43,186 nucleotides of DNA from Setaria digitata (lineage: Eukaryota; Nematoda; Chromadorea; Rhabditida; Setariidae). This document shows, one piece after another, positions 21,645-33,900 of this stretch. The position numbers and the translations under genes were made by a program. The notes beneath the pieces are model-generated. The model saw only the letters and a program-made list of their open reading frames with translations, was not told where the DNA came from and made no database searches. Numbering within the stretch: position 1 is the first letter of the stretch; every line of letters starts with the position of its first letter. The DNA is taken from the NCBI GenBank assembly GCA_003640385.1, contig RCAB01000513.1, positions 1-43,186 of the forward strand, written 5' to 3'.

Positions 21645-24600
21645 ATGTATCGTAATCAAACTCTCCGTATAGACGGAGATTCAATTTGGGGTCGAATAAC
21701 GCTATTACTTAGTTTATTGATCGGCCGACCATGTACAGGTGTGGAACGAGCACGATTTTATGAGGACTTACTATTGAAATCGCTTGAAAAACAGGAAAAG
21801 GTTCAATTTTAATAAAATTTTGCAAAAAAAAAAATGAGATTTCGGAGAATGATTGAATTGGAAATTTTGTATGATGTTATAGAAAATTAGCTTTTTCTAT
21901 TGAATTTCATTTTTTTTTTCTCCTAAATCTCGGATATTATTCTTGTTCTCTTAATATAAACTGAAATAATTAAATTGAAGTTATTTTTCTGCGACGGATT
22001 ATTTTCAGGATATTCCTCTGCAGGATATGATCGATGATATGGTAGTTTTATTGAATAGAAAAAATGATGGACATCCTGCCAGAAAATTTATTTCATTAAT
22101 ACGTATGTCTTTCTCCCTCCTGGTACTTAGCCACTGACGGCCTTCTGAGATGATTCGGCTGCAGAGCATAGTGAATTCCCCTTTTAGAAGATTTAAAAGT
22201 TTGTCCGAGGTACTGCTGTGATATATGACAAAAAAATCTCAGTAATATTAGATTCTAAATCGATTTCTTAGTATACAAATTTCCAATTCATTATTCAATA
22301 AAACTAAAATTGAAATCATGTCAGTAGAATAGAGTAAAACGGATTGAAGGTAATCTTCGTAAGGCAACCAATGAAAGTGATGAAATAATACGTTTTCTAC
22401 TTCTACTGTCAAAGATTGATTATAATTACGCCGGTGGAAGCCATATTGAGATTTCGTCCCTTTGTTCTGGATCGAAAATACTTAGTACTTGGAAGCGGAC
22501 CGTAAATAATTGTATGCCGAATTCAGTTGTAAGTGATTCATTTGTTAGTTTCTTCAAGATAAATTTATTTGGTGAATTTTCACGTAACATTAATCGTAAT
22601 ACAACTGAATTACAAACCACGCATTGATTCATTAGAAGTGTATTATCGAATTATTTAATATTGCATCTAGGGCAATTTACATAATTTTTTCCTGTTCATA
22701 TTCATTCAGGTTTTGGAGAATCGTAGGATTACACCGAAAGCGCTCTTCTTTGACCTCACAAATATACCATCCCTTGCGTATCAGGTGAGCTATTTGAATT
22801 TTGTAGGTCTTTAACTTATTTTATTGCTAGATTTTGAATTTTAAAAGGTTACTGTTGATGATTGTCCACGTATTGGAATTTCAAAATTTATTTTAAGGAC
22901 AGTCCTGATATTTGTGCAATATCTAAATTTTTAATAATTGATTTTCGAATCAGGATAGCAAAAATATCTTTTATTATATGATAATAATAAAAATATCATT
23001 GGATCTTCACTTTTTTCTCATTTCTTAAGTCATGTTTTTCAAAGCTGCTGATGAAATAATTTACTACGTTTAGTCACGTCATGACGATATCAAGGCTGTC
23101 ACGCAGGATCAACTTTATAACAGTGAAGAAGCTAGCACATCTGCAACCGTACCCAATGGTATGGCTGGATTTAGTATAAATGTCATAAATATTTTTTTAA
23201 AAAATATTATCTACTATTTCTATTATATTATGATTTCTGAAATTCTCCCTCTAAATCTCCATGATTGATCTTTACAACTTTCTGACTCTTACAGGAAGGA
23301 AAGAGCGGAACAGCCATCATTGCCACTACTGAAACAAAATTGTTTAGTTAGTCGCAATTTTCCTAAATGTAACTGAAACATAAAATATAAAACACATTGA
23401 AGGAAGGGAACATAACTATTTTGGGTATTCAAGATACAGTTCTTTCAGAAAGTACTGAAAGCTACGAAAAGATCCAACGTACTATCGTTGATAGAAGAGG
23501 GCGTATACATCCACGGGCATGTGACCCAGAATTGCGCAGCTTGTGTAAACTAAAAGTTGGGAGCGTGTTTTACACTGTTAGTAATTTAAGTCTAGTTTAT
23601 AATTCTGGAATTCAAGTAATTCATTATGTTTAATTTGGTTCCATATTCTCCGTGACATTTTTACTGGAAGAAAAACATTCACTCTTGACCTGACATTATG
23701 CTACGCTGAGATTACTGGAAAAAATCTTTTTTTTTTTTGTTTTAGATTTCATGGTGGGAATACCTCAGATGTCTAGCATATCTGCTAATGGGTGCCGAAT
23801 CAATTTTATTTCGCAAAAATGTTGTAAGTTTCATCTGAAAGTCTCTTAAAGTAAAAACAGCGCTCTTTTTCTTTGGTTTTGATATGGGTAACAATTATTA
23901 ATTATATTTGCTAGCCTACTGCACCCTATTTCGGTATCATTTAATATATATTTTCATACATATGCTGTCTGAAAAGTTTCCATTTTTTGAAAATTACCAG
24001 CACCATTTTAGTTTTGCTCCTTCCGACTGGTTCTTATATTAGAGAAGGGAATGAAATTTTTAGATTTAAGCGCTGAGTTTTTTTCTTTTCTTCCTTTTCT
24101 TCTTTAAATTTTGAAGAGAAGCTTTCTTTACTTGAATATTTTCTTTCTTTTAGGATGGCTTTTTCATTATCTCTAGAAAAACCGAAATATTTCTGGAACT
24201 AGAGGATATCAATTTATTACCGCGTTTAGCGTTACCGTTTCTTGATTTCGCTAACAGGTCATCTGTTTTTCTTTTCAGGATGTACGAATTATTATTATGT
24301 CAAGCCGAATAGCTCGAAATCTTCACCATTTGATTTTGATTTTATTTTAACTTTTGGATTTTATTTCAAATCGAAATGAAGAGCAGGAGATTCTGAAGCA
24401 TTATGAAATGTATTTTTTTTTTGAAACAAATAATTTTTTCGAACAAATTGGACAATTTTTTTTTAGACTGCTTTTTATGGAGCAGTTCATTCGCGATTCT
24501 GTAGAAGTACCAATATTGCAGTGTGAAATGCACGAAAATGTAGCAACAAAAGCGCTATTGAATTTGAAGTTATACGCAAGCGAACAGTTATGGAAGTTTC

Positions 24601-27600
24601 GGTTGGAATTTAATAACAGATTATGAAACCGGTTTTGTGAAGTGATGGAGAAAAATTAAAAATATTTTTTCTGCCGCTTCGGTCGAACTTCTATGAATCT
24701 ATTTTTTTTTTTTTAAGCATGCTTTCTCTACTTTTTATTTCTCCAAAAAGGTAATTCTTCATTCAGAGATGGAATTAGAAACCATATTAGTGACAAAAAA
24801 GAATGTGATGTAGAAAATATTAGAACATTGTTGCAAGAACTTCTTCATATGTGCTTTATTTTCAACCACTTTGTCGACGTAATGCTCCACATACAGGCTG
24901 CCAATGTACGGGATGTAAGTATTCCATTTGTCCTTCAAAAGTTTCTCTAGTGAGAAGTGACATAGATTTATAATAATGCTCATGGTTTCAGTATGTTACT
25001 ATTAATACATGACCAGATAACCTCTTCGAAATATTAGATGCTTCTATTGTAACTCATATGCATTCATTTTCTTTTTAGTAGCTTAATGAAGTTAACATCA
25101 TTCTCTAATAACCTTTCTATGGCAGGCAAATGTGTTGTTAGATATTTTTTATATCATGAAGATCACGAAAGGACGAATGGTACCAACTGTTAGAGAGTTT
25201 TGTGATGGAGCCCTTGTCAGGCTTCTCCGGCATTATGCTGAGTAATTGATTTAACTTAATTCTTTAAAGAAAATTTAATCCTTAATTTTTTTTTGGATTC
25301 CGCTAAGAACCATGTATGGATGTAGGGATTTGTATTTTCAAAAACATTATTTTATCTAATTTAATGAACATGTTCTTTTGAATGGATTTTTCCTAGTTAT
25401 TTTATCTGTGCTTCACTTTTTTTTTAATCTATACAGATGCATATTGATTTGGCTAGTGAAAGGCGAGGTGGATCCATGGGATGGTGTTTTTTTTTCCTTT
25501 GCAAAGGATACTGGAATATCTCGATGTATAAAATTTGATATTTTCTAGATTTATTGGTTTGCTTCTTTTAATAGAGTTGTAGTTTTATCAGAATTAATGT
25601 GCATTTGGTAGACAAACTTTTTCTACAGAACACTAATAACGCGATATTGAAACTCTAGGGAATAGAAAATTCATTTCTTTCAGTTTCTGGCAAAAATGAA
25701 TCTGTTGGTCTGAAACCATCAATTCTCATTTCAAAAAGTTTTCTTGAGAAGTGGTTGTTTGAGGGAAGGTTCCGAAAACTAATATTGACTTCGCCAAGTT
25801 TGAAGAGTATCGATTCTGAGGAAGAAAGCTGTGTTACTGTTGTTAGTCATCTCTTTTTAGAAAATGCTATAGAAGTTTTATTTGCCGCTTAAGTGAGTAA
25901 ACCATTAAAATATTTTTATTTCAGTACAAGAGAATAAGAGGGGAAACATCATCGCGATAGTTTTTAGTTTTAATGTTAGGATAGTTTTTAGCATTGAAGA
26001 AAAAAAACCGTTTGGAAAATTTTTCAGAAAAAATTATTAAGCGAGTTGTCTGACGAAGAGATTCTCAAGGCCTTACGTTCAACTTTCTCAAGTGTGGCAG
26101 GACCTCTTCTGGACTTTCACTTCCAGTAAGTAAGCTGTATACAGGAAACATAAGTTTTATTAATATTGATGTTAGTGAGTCATCAAGTTTTGTCAGTTAT
26201 CGTCATACGAACAGTTGAGGAAGTGTGCATAGGATTTCTATAATACTGTTACACTGAATGAGTGAACGGTATTGTTATTTTAGTTTGTTTAAAGAAAAGA
26301 AAAATTCCTTGTGGTAAGAAGCACTTACTTGTGACTTCTGATACCTGTATACTTGTAATTTTTTGCTTTCTTTAGAAAAGTTTATCTTTCACGACATAAT
26401 AAATACATGCGGCGTTGTATTATCGATGATTTTAAACAAAGTGCAAGGCTTCTACGAGATGTTTATTTGTGCCACGATAACTGTATAACAGAAGTTTTCG
26501 TAAGGTATTTAGCCCGTTTTCTCTACTGCATAAAGAACTGGCACAATCCAGTGTAACTCTCTGTGCTTTTAATGTTGGTAAAGGTACTTAATATGATATA
26601 TATATATATATTTTATATATATATATATATAAAAGAGTTCTCTCAGTCTACTTTCTATCGCTTCCTTAAAGAGGCTTATATATATATATATATTTTTTTT
26701 TTATATTTCGAAATCATATATATATATATATATATATGATTTCGAATGAGTTTTATTTTTTAGCGCTATATTGAACGAAGAAGACGATTTAGATTCGAAT
26801 GTAGACGACGCAATGAATTATCTTCTGAACAAGAATTATTCTTCAGTCCTCGTACATGGATTTTTCCAACTAACAAGTAACTACTTTTAACTGAAATGGA
26901 TCTTTAAGAAGGAAATTACTGTGGCATAATGGATTTGTTTTTCAATATCAAGTTCTCTCAATCTACTTTCTATCACTTTTAACACTTTTGCATTCAGTCT
27001 ATATTTCCATTTTATCATTCATATGCTTAAGGTTCATTCGATAAACAGATTGACTTAAAGGTGTGTTATAAATCATCTTTCCCATTAAATACCATTTTTA
27101 CGCCATCAGTTTTGGCAAATTATGACCATATTTGGAAATTACTTCTGCGTATTGCAGTAGAATGTACTGCTTTGGAGGTTTATTTTTTATTATTGAAGAT
27201 TTTTTTTTTAAAAAAAAAATTTAAAATCTTAGAAATTTATTATGTAATTAATCGACATATATATTTATAGATGACTTCTATCGATTAACAATATGTAATT
27301 TTTTTAACAGTTTAAGAGATCAGTGCTCTACGAGACCTTTTAGAACCCATAATCCGTGTCGATTAGATTATACAGTTTATTTTAATGACACTTCGAATCA
27401 TGTTATCAGTTCTGTTAGGATAAAAGCAAGGCTTAAATTTATGCGCTTTTAATTCAACTTTTTTTTTCTCTAACATGGTTGATAATACCTGTATCAAGCA
27501 GTATCTGACACTACTTGTCATTAGAGTAAATGAGGTCCGCGGTTTTACAGGAAATGATGGTCGGAAAAGCATGTGTTTATAACATTGCATTGATGCAAAT

Positions 27601-28917
27601 GCGGATGTGGAATTTTGTGCGAGCACTGCGTTGTTTTTTCCATGAGCAAATAAATATGGTTGTGAAGGAATATCAGGTTTTCTGTTTGATATTATCGTTA
27701 GGTTTTGACAAGAAAAAATGCAAAAATTAAGGGATCTGCTGTTGTAACAAAATGCATTTTGATTTTGAATTGGTGACATATTTAACGGACGAAAAAAATC
27801 AATTCTTTCAATGCAAATAAACCTTCTGTTTATACGCTAATACATCAAACATTAAGGAAAGTTTGAATCAGATGACGGCGATTGGCGAAACTTTCAAACT
27901 ACACAAGTATTTTGTCATTTTTTTCCTCTAATTTGATTGGAAATTCATGAAATAATTCTTCAGTTTACTTTTGAAAAGTCTTAAATTTAATAAACTGAAG
28001 GTTTTAATCACGTAAAGCATTGGCTGTACCCTGTAATAAATATTTTGACTAAGATTGGACTTCGGTCTATGCCTTTTCCTTTATCAACATTTGCACAGTT
28101 CTCCAGTAATGATAATTTTTAGGCGATTTGTGAAAAAATTGTGCCTTCATTGTCTTTTGGGTCGAAATCATGTGAAGTTATGGAATGTATTGGATGAATG
28201 TTTGTCACTGGTTGCCCAATATCGTCGTTGTAGTGGGGAATCATTTAGTATTCTAAGACTGTTTAAAATTTTCAATGATTTTCACAGCAGTGTGGATTTA
28301 TTTTGCAATGGTAAGATTATGTTTTTTGTTTAGGAATTTATTAATGATTGTTGCGTTGGTCATTGTTGAATGACTAATCGCTTAATTTCTAATTATTTAA
28401 TTAATTGACTTAGTCGTATGTTTCTCAGGAATTTCCTTCATCTGGCAGTATTTAAATGGTAGGATAAATTAAACGATTTTAAATGGGAGGTAGAGTGTAT
28501 ACAAGAAATATGAAGTTCGATTTCATAATTTCTGCTGTAAAATTGTTGGATTTACTGAGTAAGCTTCAGTTTCAGTCAGTTAAATTTTCATTGCAGGTTA
28601 AAAAGATTATGACGGATACTATAAATTGAAATGAATAAGCCATTCTCGCTAACACCTTATACAAATTGTGTAAAGCTGAGTGATTAAGCAAAGATCATGG
28701 CTTAACAGAAGCTATCCTATGCAGCATAATTAAGGACTGGTTTAATCTTTCCCAGGAAAAAAAAAAAGAACAGAAGAAGTCACTTCAATTTCAATTTTTC
28801 TTTTTAGCGGTGAAAAGGACATCAGCTGGTGCAAGCTATTGGCTTTCCGATTTTTTATTGTTGGCAGATCTTCCCGGTATTTATACCGACCTTTGTGATG
28901 ACAGCTCGTTGAACTGA
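21645..28917 (+). CDS. Gamma-tubulin complex component family protein (Spc97/Spc98), divergent
   Basis: GCP-family proteins bind gamma-tubulin and build the ring template that nucleates microtubules. Exons: 21645-21800, 22009-22106, 22333-22501, 22710-22784, 23074-23158, one unresolved exon near 23300-23370, about 23407-23555, 23746-23823, 24154-24257, 24467-24601, 24767-24914, 25126-25241, 25437-25525, 25684-25874, 26028-26125, 26376-26504, 26764-26876, 27032-27177, possible 12-base exon 27311-27322, 27551-27676, 27857-27906, 28123-28310, 28808-28917 (about 870 residues). Family features: YLLMGAESILFRKNDGF (grip1 core, cf. LQGIDG), LIWLVKGEVDPWDGVFF (cf. W.L.GEL.DPY.EFF), LLSELSDEEIL, KVCYKSSFPLNTIFTPSVL followed by WKLLLRIA (cf. 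YKVPWPLS..I), MQMRMWNFVRALRCFFHEQI (cf. MLHFVRNLQYYI), and FVKKLCLHCLLG (cf. FLDTILKDCLL). It is not clearly GCP2 or GCP3; a GCP5/6-like or nematode-specific member is possible. The start may be upstream (ATG at 21579). Confidence 0.85.
26594..26631. repeat. TA dinucleotide array
   Basis: Near-perfect AT repeat interrupted by a short T run, in the intron between exons ending 26504 and starting 26764. A second TA run follows at about 26677-26693. Confidence 0.9.
26636..26663 (+). repeat. 28-bp direct repeat, copy 1
   Basis: Begins AGTTCTCTCAGTCTAC. It matches 26951-26978 with two mismatches. The copies lie in the introns on either side of the 26764-26876 exon. Confidence 0.8.
26707..26746. 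repeat. Perfect 40-bp palindrome with TA core
   Basis: Starts TTCGAAATCA and ends TGATTTCGAA with an alternating TA core, perfectly self-complementary over 40 bases. It ends 17 bases before the next gamma-tubulin complex exon, inside the acceptor region. Confidence 0.9.
26951..26978 (+). repeat. 28-bp direct repeat, copy 2
   Basis: Begins AGTTCTCTCAATCTAC, two mismatches from 26636-26663. Confidence 0.8.
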
Positions 28918-29600
28918 ATTGAAACTGATGAATGCTTGAGGATAGGTGCCAGAAGTATTTCAGATCATTTTGGTGGATGTTAATTTTGAGTATGAAATGG
29001 TCGGTTAAACAGGTGTTTTCATTTCTTTGATTTGTCCAAGAAATTGCAGAAGAAGCTCCTTGTACTTTATATCGTTGCCATTTTCCAATGAATAATCCAG
29101 AAATTCAAAGTGAAATTGGGATTAAAAAAAATTTCTGACCTATATATACGCTTGTTTTTACATTTCAACAAAATAATGAGAATATGTGTATGTTATCTTT
29201 TCTCTTATTTATATAGATGTTTAAATTTTCGTTGTCCTGAATCTAATTTAAAGTCTGGTGGCCGGGAATGGATGAATGACCCTTTATTACTAAAACTTGT
29301 CGAAGCTTCCCCTAATTCTGTTCTCGAAAAAGAAACCAGAAAAATTCTGATTATTTTTAGTTGCCTCTGATTCATGCAGTTGATTATAGGGTAATTTTCG
29401 AGATTTATATATTCGTAGACTTCACCTGTATTGTTAATCTCTTGAAAGAACTAGATATTTTTATTATTTGTTTTGATGGAAATACCAAAGTTGCTCAAGT
29501 TGGAAGTAATAATTCTTTTAACATTTAGATCTAGTAAGAAAAAAATTCCCAGTAAAAATCCTTTCCTTCAAGTTCTCGCCGTGTAAATGTATTCAACTGA

Positions 29601-29638
29601 TTTGATATGTAAAATTATTTATCGCATTATAAAAATGG
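29601..29638 (+). repeat. 38-bp direct repeat, copy 1
   Basis: Begins TTTGATATGTAAAATTATTT. The first 27 bases are identical to 29806-29832 and the full 38 bases differ at three positions. Confidence 0.85.
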
Positions 29639-29805
29639 TTTTTTACTTTTCTTTTAGAAATCGTATGGTATGAGTTACTTAATGGACTTCACAAATTGCC
29701 TATGTTTATTTCAGTGGACCTATTGACTCTGAAGTCTCTTTCTCTTTATTTATATCTTTCTCCAGGCTTATTTCTTCTCACTTCATTAAGCTATTTCAAG
29801 TTCTA

Positions 29806-29843
29806 TTTGATATGTAAAATTATTTATCGCATCATGAAAATTG
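29806..29843 (+). repeat. 38-bp direct repeat, copy 2
   Basis: Second copy of the repeat at 29601-29638, 205 bases downstream in the same orientation. Confidence 0.85.
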
Positions 29844-30964
29844 AACTCGATGAAATTTGTTACCCTTTCTCTTATGACTAAAACGGCTGTTCTCATTTAG
29901 CCATAAGCCTTTTTTCCTTAGCCTTTGATGGAAGTTGTTATCAAGGGAACTAAATAAAAAGCTGTTTAAAAGAAATCTGCATTTTTTTGACAGCCTATTA
30001 CTATATACTATATACAAATGATGATAAAGGAAAAAAAAAAAAGATAAATCAATGTTGTAATTTACTGCATCTAAATTGTTTGTTCATATAATCTTTACAT
30101 ATTTGCAATCAGTTAACAATTTAAATTATGATAAATTTTAATTTAAAATGCAAATTTTGAATCATGCCGTTACAGGATATGCCGTCAGTGCAATTACATA
30201 TGAGCATTGATCAATGAGAAAATTCCAGCCTTTTATTAAAACAAAGTGATTGATGTGGATGCTTTAGATCAAGTAGAAGTAATATGACAGTCAAAATAAT
30301 ACTAGTCTTGGCCGTGTAATGAAAGGGGAAAGAGTCCGCAAGCGATTATGTTATATTTTAATTGATAAGCGGCAGTGTATTGAAATTTAATGAGTTGAAA
30401 TATTGCAATAATAATTTTACCACATTTGTAAATTGATGACAGTCTTGCTTTTAATTAAAACAAAATAATTCGGATGCTTTATCACATATTTCACATTTAT
30501 GTTTTATGTTCCAACAAGCACAAGAATACAAATACATATAATACTGTGCAATATTCAAAATAAATTTCAATCATTTTTGCAGGTTAAAATTAAATTTTTA
30601 AAGCTCAGCATGCCTGTGTATGACACCTGTCTTGATCATCACAACTGGTGGTTAGAAGTGGTGACTGCCGGTGGAATTATAGTAATTTATGATAGATTTT
30701 AAATTCAAATTGTTGTTATGAATCTATTCATTCTTAAATAATACTGATATGAAGAAACATAAAGAAAATTGGAGTGATTTTATGATAATTATGAAGTTTT
30801 TGCCTTTTCAATGGGCAGTTCATAAATAAAGTGTTGGCTCAGCATATCACTGGTACGATAATGCGTCGCCGAGATGTTCGCGAATGAGGTGAAGTAATCT
30901 GTTGTATAAAAAATGCAAGGTACTAACTTTGATTAATTTAAAATTTAAGTTATGAAATCCAGTA

Positions 30965-33900
30965 TTAATATGAATGCAGAAGAGTGAATAAAATCGTAAC
31001 AGTGGCGGGGATAACTAATGAAACAAATCTAAAAGTTAACGAAGATGAACCAGTTGCATGGTTGCAATAATCAACATCATAACATATACAATATTCGCCA
31101 TCACCGGATAACGAAATGCGACAACCGGCTGGTTCCAGCTGATAAGGCCTACAAAAAGTGTTAGTAATAAGCTGCATGAGATTTATTTCAAATAATTACG
31201 AAAAAAAAGTCAGATTTATTTGTTATATTTAACTGTTTTTGGGTTATATATTAGTGCAACAACTAATCGTTCTGGTAATTATTCCCATCTGTCAAATAAA
31301 GAATGGTAAAATATTTTATATAAAATTTCTCCATTTCAATTTATACAGAGATCTTTCGACTAAAACAATAGGTGAACAAAGTAATATTAAAGAATAGAAT
31401 AGTTCCATATTATTTGGAAGGATAGCTTATGAGCAATAATTTTAAAAACAAAAATTTTGAATCAACTGATTAACCTTGTAGCATATGGCAAACATGTCAA
31501 GGCTACGGCGTGAAGATGTTCGGTATTGTAACTTTTCATTCGTATACAACCAATACCGTTGCATTCATTACAGGTATTCGTTTTTAGACAATCGGCGCCA
31601 TCGTAACAAAGTAATGTTTCTAAATTCCTCTGTGAATTATAAGTTGTACTTTCTTCAAAATCTATCTCAAAAATTTTGCAAGTTAGCTGCAGAAATGATT
31701 TGCTTGAAGTCGCAATTATTTTCCATTCGTTTCTTTCTTAATTTTATTTCTTCACATTTCCAATACATTTGTGTGTGTGGAAAAACTGATTCTATTTGTG
31801 CTTGATTCCGTATTAAATCTTGTTTACATCAAGTGAACTAGATTTGAAGTATTAAATCTTATTTCTTAATCTTGATCATTTCCAGTCTTCTCACCGAACT
31901 GGCGGAGGATAGGAACCTTTAATAGGAGGATATATAGAAACTGAAAAAATAATCCTTTCTAAACATTTTATTTTATTTTTAATTCCATTTATAAAACATA
32001 GAAGCTTTTAACCATTTTTATATTTTTCAGAGAGTGTCGATTTCAGTGTAGAACAAATTTCTGTGTAAAGAGGCACAGTTTGTAATTTGTGTGACTGAAT
32101 CGAAATTGCAGAATGCTGCTGGAATTAAAATTAATTTTCGATTTTCTGAGAATGAAATAGAGAAAGTTTTAGACAGACCTTGCAGAAGCTGAAGAATAAA
32201 AACAACAAAAGTCAAATAGTGAGAAACGAGTTTTTATATGAAGTTATTTCCATATAATTAAGACGGAGTTCTCAGTTTCCTATCTTTCAAGAAAGAAATC
32301 CAACTGATATATTCCAGTCGATCATTCTTCCTTGTCATACTTCGCTTGGCTGAACTTAGGCTGCAAAATATTACATCTATAAGAAAACTACCGACAAAGA
32401 TTCATGAGAAGCTCATCCTCGCATTTCGTCCGAATCACTATGCTTATTGTCTAATTCTCTATACTCTACCATTAATTAGACTAATTCAATTAAAGCACAA
32501 GATTCCCTTTCCAAATGAGAGAGAAGAGCTCTTATTAATGCTAGCAGTAGCACAATTCATCTCTCAAGTCTTTTAAGAAAAAACTGGACTTGATCTCTGA
32601 ACCTAGGCTCTTTTTCATCTTCTCTGTTATTTTCTTCACAAAAGCAAATCTTTACTGGAATTAGCTGCCCTACATAAAAAAATAATCAGCACTGCTGATA
32701 GCATTCCCTGTACTTAACATACAAATCACTGATAACTATTTTAGGTTGTTACAAGTTATGCTCATTTATGACTGTCATGTTAAGTCTGATAGTTGCCTGC
32801 ATTGAACTAATGAAATTCTCAGTGAAATTCTGATGATTTTATTGAAAAACGTCATAGGACATGATGGCCTCCGCACACGCATGCCAGTATTGCTGTGAAT
32901 TTCTAATGAATCACTAGGCTGAGCCTCTCATCCGATGTATTTATTCTCTTGGCAGGAATCTACAAAGATATGCTCTACGTCTTCTCTGCATTCTCGACAT
33001 ACTGATGGAGTGACATTGACAAACGATCCTCTCCCTTTTAATTCAATTTGCCTTCCTATCAGTTCCATTGGTATGAAATACCTCCGACTAGAAATGGATC
33101 TCTGGCCTTTTTGTGAAGATTGGAATGTAGTCGCTAATAGTTTTGATAAGGAGATTCATATATTCAACATAACAAGTCAAATAGTTCCATTAAAGCTCTC
33201 GAGTTAGTGAAAGAAGAATTTGTGAAAAGTCTGATAAAGAAAAAGTATAGATAAGCCCGATAGTTCGGCTTTTGAGATTTGCTATTCTGCTTGGCACTTT
33301 TTGCTAGAAAGCTGTCTGCAATTATAATTTTACTTGAAAAGTTGGGTTAGCCTCGATAATGGTTCCAGCGCCTTATGAAATTATTATTATTTCCAATTTT
33401 TTTTTACTTCTAATTTTGAAAAAATCGCTTTAACAACAACGACTAATAAAATAATCGTGAATAAATCTTTTTAAATTGATAATGTAAAAAAGGAGTTATG
33501 AAATTTTGCCAATCATTAGTAATGTATAATTAATTATGATTTTGAATTTTCTTTCAACTGTAAAAAGTATCAGCCGATCGGAATGAATAGTTATTTCTGA
33601 TGAAACTCAAGATGAGGGCTCTTTGATAACTGTAATTTAATTTTTGGTGAGAAAAATGGAGGTATAGTGAGAGAAGGATATTAAAATGATTTTATTCTCA
33701 AAGCATGTATGGTTTGCAAAGAAACCAAAATTAATATCTTGCTTTAAAGAAATTGTAAAAGAGTTTTGCTTAAAGGGATTATTGCTAATTGCAAAACTAT
33801 TATTCCACAGAAATATTTCAAGAGCTAACAATTTTTAGCATCCAAAATCTCTAAAAATAATCAAATGACAATTGCTGATTAAATTTTGAACATGATCTTT

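Larger units (their letters stand above)
28918..30964. other. Intergenic region with unassigned exon-like segments
   Basis: Separates the 3' ends of the gamma-tubulin complex gene (+) and the Ly6-like gene (-). Two stretches read like exons: 29058-29114 (after TTGCAG; EEAPCTLYRCHF) and 29219-29350 (after TATATAG; FRCPESNLKSGGREWM). Their phases do not join and no start or continuation was found, so I do not call a gene. From 29370 to 30964 nothing is recognisable apart from a short direct repeat at 29601 and 29806. Confidence 0.45.

Noticed and set aside
25684..25892. In-frame TAA after FAA as the end of the gamma-tubulin complex gene
   Set aside because: A donor at GAA|GTTTTA (25874) gives phase-0 continuity with the next exon, and family landmarks continue for 3 kb downstream.
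32027..32215. Hydrophobic minus-strand frame considered as the Ly6-like signal peptide
   Set aside because: It has the right donor phase but no in-frame ATG after an upstream stop. The exon at 35354-35168 has an ATG, a better hydrophobic core, a cleavage site and a GTAAGT donor.
32346..33207. Plus-strand open frames of 76 and 90 residues
   Set aside because: No splice sites, family motifs or composition typical of the neighbouring real exons. They lie in the large Ly6-like intron.
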